Below, piece by piece: positions 61,141 to 64,000 of a DNA stretch of 64,000 bases. Origin of the DNA: Aquipseudomonas guryensis (lineage in GTDB: Bacteria > Pseudomonadota > Gammaproteobacteria > Pseudomonadales > Pseudomonadaceae); NCBI RefSeq assembly GCF_014164785.1, contig NZ_JACJFN010000001.1, forward strand, positions 62,001-126,000, read 5' to 3'. A program made the position numbers and the translations under genes. A model generated the notes under the pieces. It saw only the letters and a program-made list of their open reading frames with translations, ran no database searches and was not told where the DNA came from. Within the stretch, counting starts at the first letter, position 1; the number at the start of each line of letters is the position of its first letter.

Positions 61141-62550
61141 TTACAGCGGCTTGCCGCGATTGCCGTGGGCAGCGACGAACTGCTGCACGGTCTTCAGGTC
61201 GTTGGCCAGCACGGTGCAACGCTCGTCGCGCTGGAACAGGTCAGCCAGATGCGGCGGCAGGGCAGGAGCCTGGCCGATACCGGCCTTCTCCACTGCTTCA
61301 GGGAACTTGACCGGGTGGGCGGTGCCCAGGGTAACCATGGGAATGGCCATACTGCGGCGGCATTCACGGGCCGCGCGCACGCCGATCGCGGTGTGCGGGT
61401 CGAGCAGCTCGCCGCACTCCTTGTAGACCTCGGCGATGGTCTCGCAGGTCTCTTCGTCATTCACTGCCAGCGAGTCGAACAGCTTGCGCGCCTCGGTCCA
61501 GCGATCTTCCTCGACGCTGAAACCGCCACCCTGCTTGAAGGTATCCATCAGCCCGGCGATAGCAGCACCATTGCGACCATGCAGGTCGAACAGCAGACGC
61601 TCGAAGTTCGACGACACCATGATGTCCATGGACGGCGACAGGGTCGGGTGCAGATCGCCCTTCACATACTGATTGCCACTCATGAAGCGGTGCAGGATGT
61701 CGTTGCGGTTGGTGGCGACGATCAACTGGCTGATTGGCAGGCCCATGTTGCGTGCCAGGTAGCCGGCGAAGATGTCACCGAAGTTGCCAGTCGGTACCGA
61801 GAACGCCACCGAACGCGCCGGGCCACCGAGCTGCAGGGCGGCGTGGAAGTAGTAGACGATCTGGGCCATGATCCGCGCCCAGTTGATCGAGTTGACTGCC
61901 ACCAGACGGGTACCCTTGAGGAAACCCTGGTCGGCGAAGCTGGCCTTAACCATCTCCTGGCAGTCGTCGAAGTTGCCTTCGATGGCGATGTTGTGGATGT
62001 TATCGCCGAAGATGGTGGTCATCTGCCGGCGCTGCACCTCGGACACGCGGTTGTGCGGGTGCATGATGAAGATGTCGACGTTGTCGCAGGCCTTACAGCC
62101 TTCGATGGCCGCCGAGCCGGTATCACCACTGGTGGCACCCATGATCACTACACGCTCGTTGCGCTTGGCCAGCACGTAGTCGAGCAGGCGGCCGAGCAGC
62201 TGCAGGGCGAAATCCTTGAAAGCCAGGGTCGGGCCGTGGAACAGCTCCAGCACCCACTCGTTGCCGTTCAGTTGGCGCAGCGGCGCCACGGCGTTGTGGG
62301 CAAACACCCCATAGGTTTCTTCGAGGATCTTCTTGAAGTCGGCATCCGGGATGCTGCCGGTGACGAACGGACGCATCACGCGGAAGGCCAGCTCGTGATA
62401 GGGCAGGCCGGCCCAGGAGGCGATTTCTTCCTGGGTGAAGCGCGGCAGGTTTTCCGGTACGTAGAGGCCGCCGTCACTGGCCAGGCCAGCCAGCAGCACG
62501 TCTTCGAAGTTGAGAACCGGGGCCTGGCCGCGGGTACTGATATAACGCAT
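61141..62550 (-). CDS. thrC: Threonine synthase
   Basis: A 469-residue PLP enzyme converting O-phosphohomoserine to threonine. The N-terminus MRYISTRGQAPVLNFEDVLLAGLA is standard. The PLP lysine is in LAFKDFALQ, and GATSGDTGSAAIEG is the phosphate-binding loop. It starts 10 bases after the hom stop, as in other pseudomonads. Confidence 0.96.
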   Translation of the reverse strand: MRYISTRGQAPVLNFEDVLLAGLASDGGLYVPENLPRFTQEEIASWAGLPYHELAFRVMRPFVTGSIPDADFKKILEETYGVFAHNAVAPLRQLNGNEWVLELFHGPTLAFKDFALQLLGRLLDYVLAKRNERVVIMGATSGDTGSAAIEGCKACDNVDIFIMHPHNRVSEVQRRQMTTIFGDNIHNIAIEGNFDDCQEMVKASFADQGFLKGTRLVAVNSINWARIMAQIVYYFHAALQLGGPARSVAFSVPTGNFGDIFAGYLARNMGLPISQLIVATNRNDILHRFMSGNQYVKGDLHPTLSPSMDIMVSSNFERLLFDLHGRNGAAIAGLMDTFKQGGGFSVEEDRWTEARKLFDSLAVNDEETCETIAEVYKECGELLDPHTAIGVRAARECRRSMAIPMVTLGTAHPVKFPEAVEKAGIGQAPALPPHLADLFQRDERCTVLANDLKTVQQFVAAHGNRGKPL

Positions 62551-62560
62551 GTTCTTTCCC

Positions 62561-63865
62561 TCAGCCCAGTTGTTCGACGCGGATACGCACCACGCGACCG
62601 ACCACGTCGCTCAGCGCTTCCAGCGCGGCGATGGCGTCGTTGACGCGCGACTCGACCACCCGGTGGGTGACCAGAATCATCGGTACCAGGCCGTCGTGCT
62701 CTTCGGCTTCTTTCTGCATGATCGATTCGATGTTGATGCCGCGCGCCGAGAGGATACTCGCCACCTGGGCCAACACGCCCGGATGATCCTTGGCCTGGAT
62801 GCGCAGGTAGTAGGCGCTCTCGCACTGCTCGATCGGCAGGATCGGGTGGTCGGACAGCGAATCCGGCTGAAAGGCCAGGTGCGGCACACGGTTTTCCGGG
62901 TCGGTGGTCAGCGCACGCACCACGTCGACCAGGTCGGCCACTACGGAAGATGCGGTCGGTTCCATGCCGGCGCCGGCACCGTAGAACAGGGTCGAACCGG
63001 CGGCATCGCCATTGACCATCACCGCGTTCATCACGCCATTGACGTTGGCGATCAGACGGTCAGCCGGGATCAGCGTCGGGTGCACGCGCAGCTCGAAACC
63101 GGCCTCGGTGCGACGAGCCACACCGAGGTGCTTGATGCGGTAGCCCAGGGCTTCGGCGTAGTTGACGTCGGCGCTGGTCAGCTGGCTGATGCCTTCGGTG
63201 TAGGCCTTGTCGAACTGCAGCGGGATACCAAAGGCGATGGAGGCGAGGATGGTCAGCTTGTGCGCGGCGTCGATGCCTTCGACGTCGAAGGTCGGATCGG
63301 CTTCGGCATAGCCGAGGGCCTGAGCCTCTTTCAACACGTCAGAGAAGGCACGGCCTTTCTCGCGCATCTCGGTAAGGATGAAGTTGCCGGTGCCGTTGAT
63401 GATGCCCGCCAGCCAGTTAATGCGGTTGCCGGCCAGGCCTTCGCGGATCGCCTTGATCACCGGGATGCCGCCAGCCACGGCCGCTTCGAAAGCGACGATA
63501 ACGCCCTTCTCGCGCGCCTTGGCGAAGATTTCGTTGCCGTGCACGGCGATCAGCGCCTTGTTCGCGGTGACCACGTGCTTGCCGTTCTCGATGGCCTTGA
63601 GCACCAGCTCGTGGGCCAGGGTGTAGCCACCGATCAGCTCGATGACCACGTCGATCTCGGGGTTGTTCGCCACATCGAAAATATCAGCAGTGATGGGGGT
63701 GCTGCCGGTATCGCATTTCGGGTTGGGGCGACGTGCAGCAATCTGCGCGACTTCGATTCCGCGCCCGGCACGGCGGGCAATCTCCTCGGCATTGCGTTTA
63801 AGCACATTGAAGGTGCCGCCACCGACGGTACCCAGCCCACAGATGCCTACTTTGACCGGTTTCAC
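62561..63865 (-). CDS. hom: Homoserine dehydrogenase
   Basis: A 434-residue enzyme reducing aspartate semialdehyde to homoserine. The NAD(P) motif GLGTVGGG (about 9-16) starts the Rossmann domain, GGIPVIKAIREGLAGNRI marks the catalytic core, and a C-terminal ACT domain (about 352-430) provides threonine feedback. The GTG start at 63865 follows GGGGAAA. It forms an operon with thrC. Confidence 0.95.
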   Translation of the reverse strand: MKPVKVGICGLGTVGGGTFNVLKRNAEEIARRAGRGIEVAQIAARRPNPKCDTGSTPITADIFDVANNPEIDVVIELIGGYTLAHELVLKAIENGKHVVTANKALIAVHGNEIFAKAREKGVIVAFEAAVAGGIPVIKAIREGLAGNRINWLAGIINGTGNFILTEMREKGRAFSDVLKEAQALGYAEADPTFDVEGIDAAHKLTILASIAFGIPLQFDKAYTEGISQLTSADVNYAEALGYRIKHLGVARRTEAGFELRVHPTLIPADRLIANVNGVMNAVMVNGDAAGSTLFYGAGAGMEPTASSVVADLVDVVRALTTDPENRVPHLAFQPDSLSDHPILPIEQCESAYYLRIQAKDHPGVLAQVASILSARGINIESIMQKEAEEHDGLVPMILVTHRVVESRVNDAIAALEALSDVVGRVVRIRVEQLG

Positions 63866-63977
63866 TCTGATTTCCCCATCTGCACTGCGTAAAACGGCCG
63901 GAGCAAGCCCCGGCCGCATAAAAGAGCCGCACATTACGAAGCGGTTCCCTATTAGTCAATCTACCAGCGACCCCGGA

Positions 63978-64000
63978 TTACTTGGCCTCCAGGGCAATTT
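63978..64000 (-). CDS. C-terminal end of a gene upstream of hom (probably dsbC)
   Basis: On the minus strand the last codons read IALEAK and a TAA stop at 63978-63980, 112 bases before the hom start. I recall dsbC directly upstream of hom in pseudomonads, so this is probably its end. The identity rests on gene order only. Confidence 0.45.

Overview
The window looks like chromosomal DNA of a Pseudomonas-type gammaproteobacterium. It is GC-rich, has dispersed REP-like palindromes, and carries pseudomonad gene sets: hemH beside a TIGR01777 epimerase, aapJQMP, a carboxylesterase and acyl-CoA synthetase before rhlB, and thrC-hom followed by a probable dsbC end. From memory of gene orders it is close to the P. 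alcaligenes/oleovorans/mendocina side of the genus. I see no rRNA, tRNA, CRISPR array or intact insertion sequence.

Layout. 1-9.3 kb: a BvgS-like hybrid kinase (cut by the window edge), ada, a MazG-like pyrophosphohydrolase coupled to cmoM, two tandem DUF4136 lipoproteins, an acetyltransferase, a YdcZ-type membrane protein and a membrane diguanylate cyclase. 9.4-19.6 kb: a chemoreceptor, then a fatty-acid or ester catabolism block (LysR regulator, 3-hydroxyacyl-CoA dehydrogenase, acyl-CoA dehydrogenase, depolymerase-like esterase, Fe-alcohol dehydrogenase, thioesterase, thiolase). 19.6-28.1 kb: an accessory block with an autotransporter-led operon (autotransporter, permuted papain-like lipoprotein, alpha/beta-hydrolase lipoprotein), a DUF4239 membrane protein and an unrecognised 461-residue protein. 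Its right edge carries a diverged copy of the thiolase 3' end plus terminator, so the block lies between two copies of the same end. 28.1-31.3 kb: periplasmic hydroxyisourate hydrolase and an HbpS/GlcG-like protein, divergent from an HprRS-like two-component system, with an HprR-like box between them.

31.3-37.8 kb: hemH and an epimerase, divergent from an FAD oxidoreductase and a Trp-rich small protein, around a TGTACA-N12-TGTACA operator like those reported for light-responsive MerR regulators; then rlmF, a YigZ protein, a solute-binding protein and an Lrp-type regulator. 37.8-47.5 kb: a YjeH-like amino acid exporter, a membrane-anchored TAXI protein, a secreted M28 aminopeptidase, yejK, a PPK2-family kinase, a GST, a GIY-YIG protein, an NTF2-like protein and a GlxA-type regulator. 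47.5-52.2 kb: the aapJQMP amino acid ABC transporter with a candidate sigma-54 promoter and a long hairpin element inside the operon. 52.2-64 kb: carboxylesterase, acyl-CoA synthetase, cNMP-binding diguanylate cyclase, M19 dipeptidase, rhlB, a ribbon-helix-helix protein, a PfpI protein, a solute-binding protein, thrC, hom and the last codons of a probable dsbC.

Most of the window is core metabolism and regulation. The regions most worth attention are the accessory block at 19.6-28.1 kb and the two regulatory junctions near 29.15 kb and 33.36 kb. Coordinates, motifs and spacings were read directly from the sequence; family names come from recognising motifs, without database searches.
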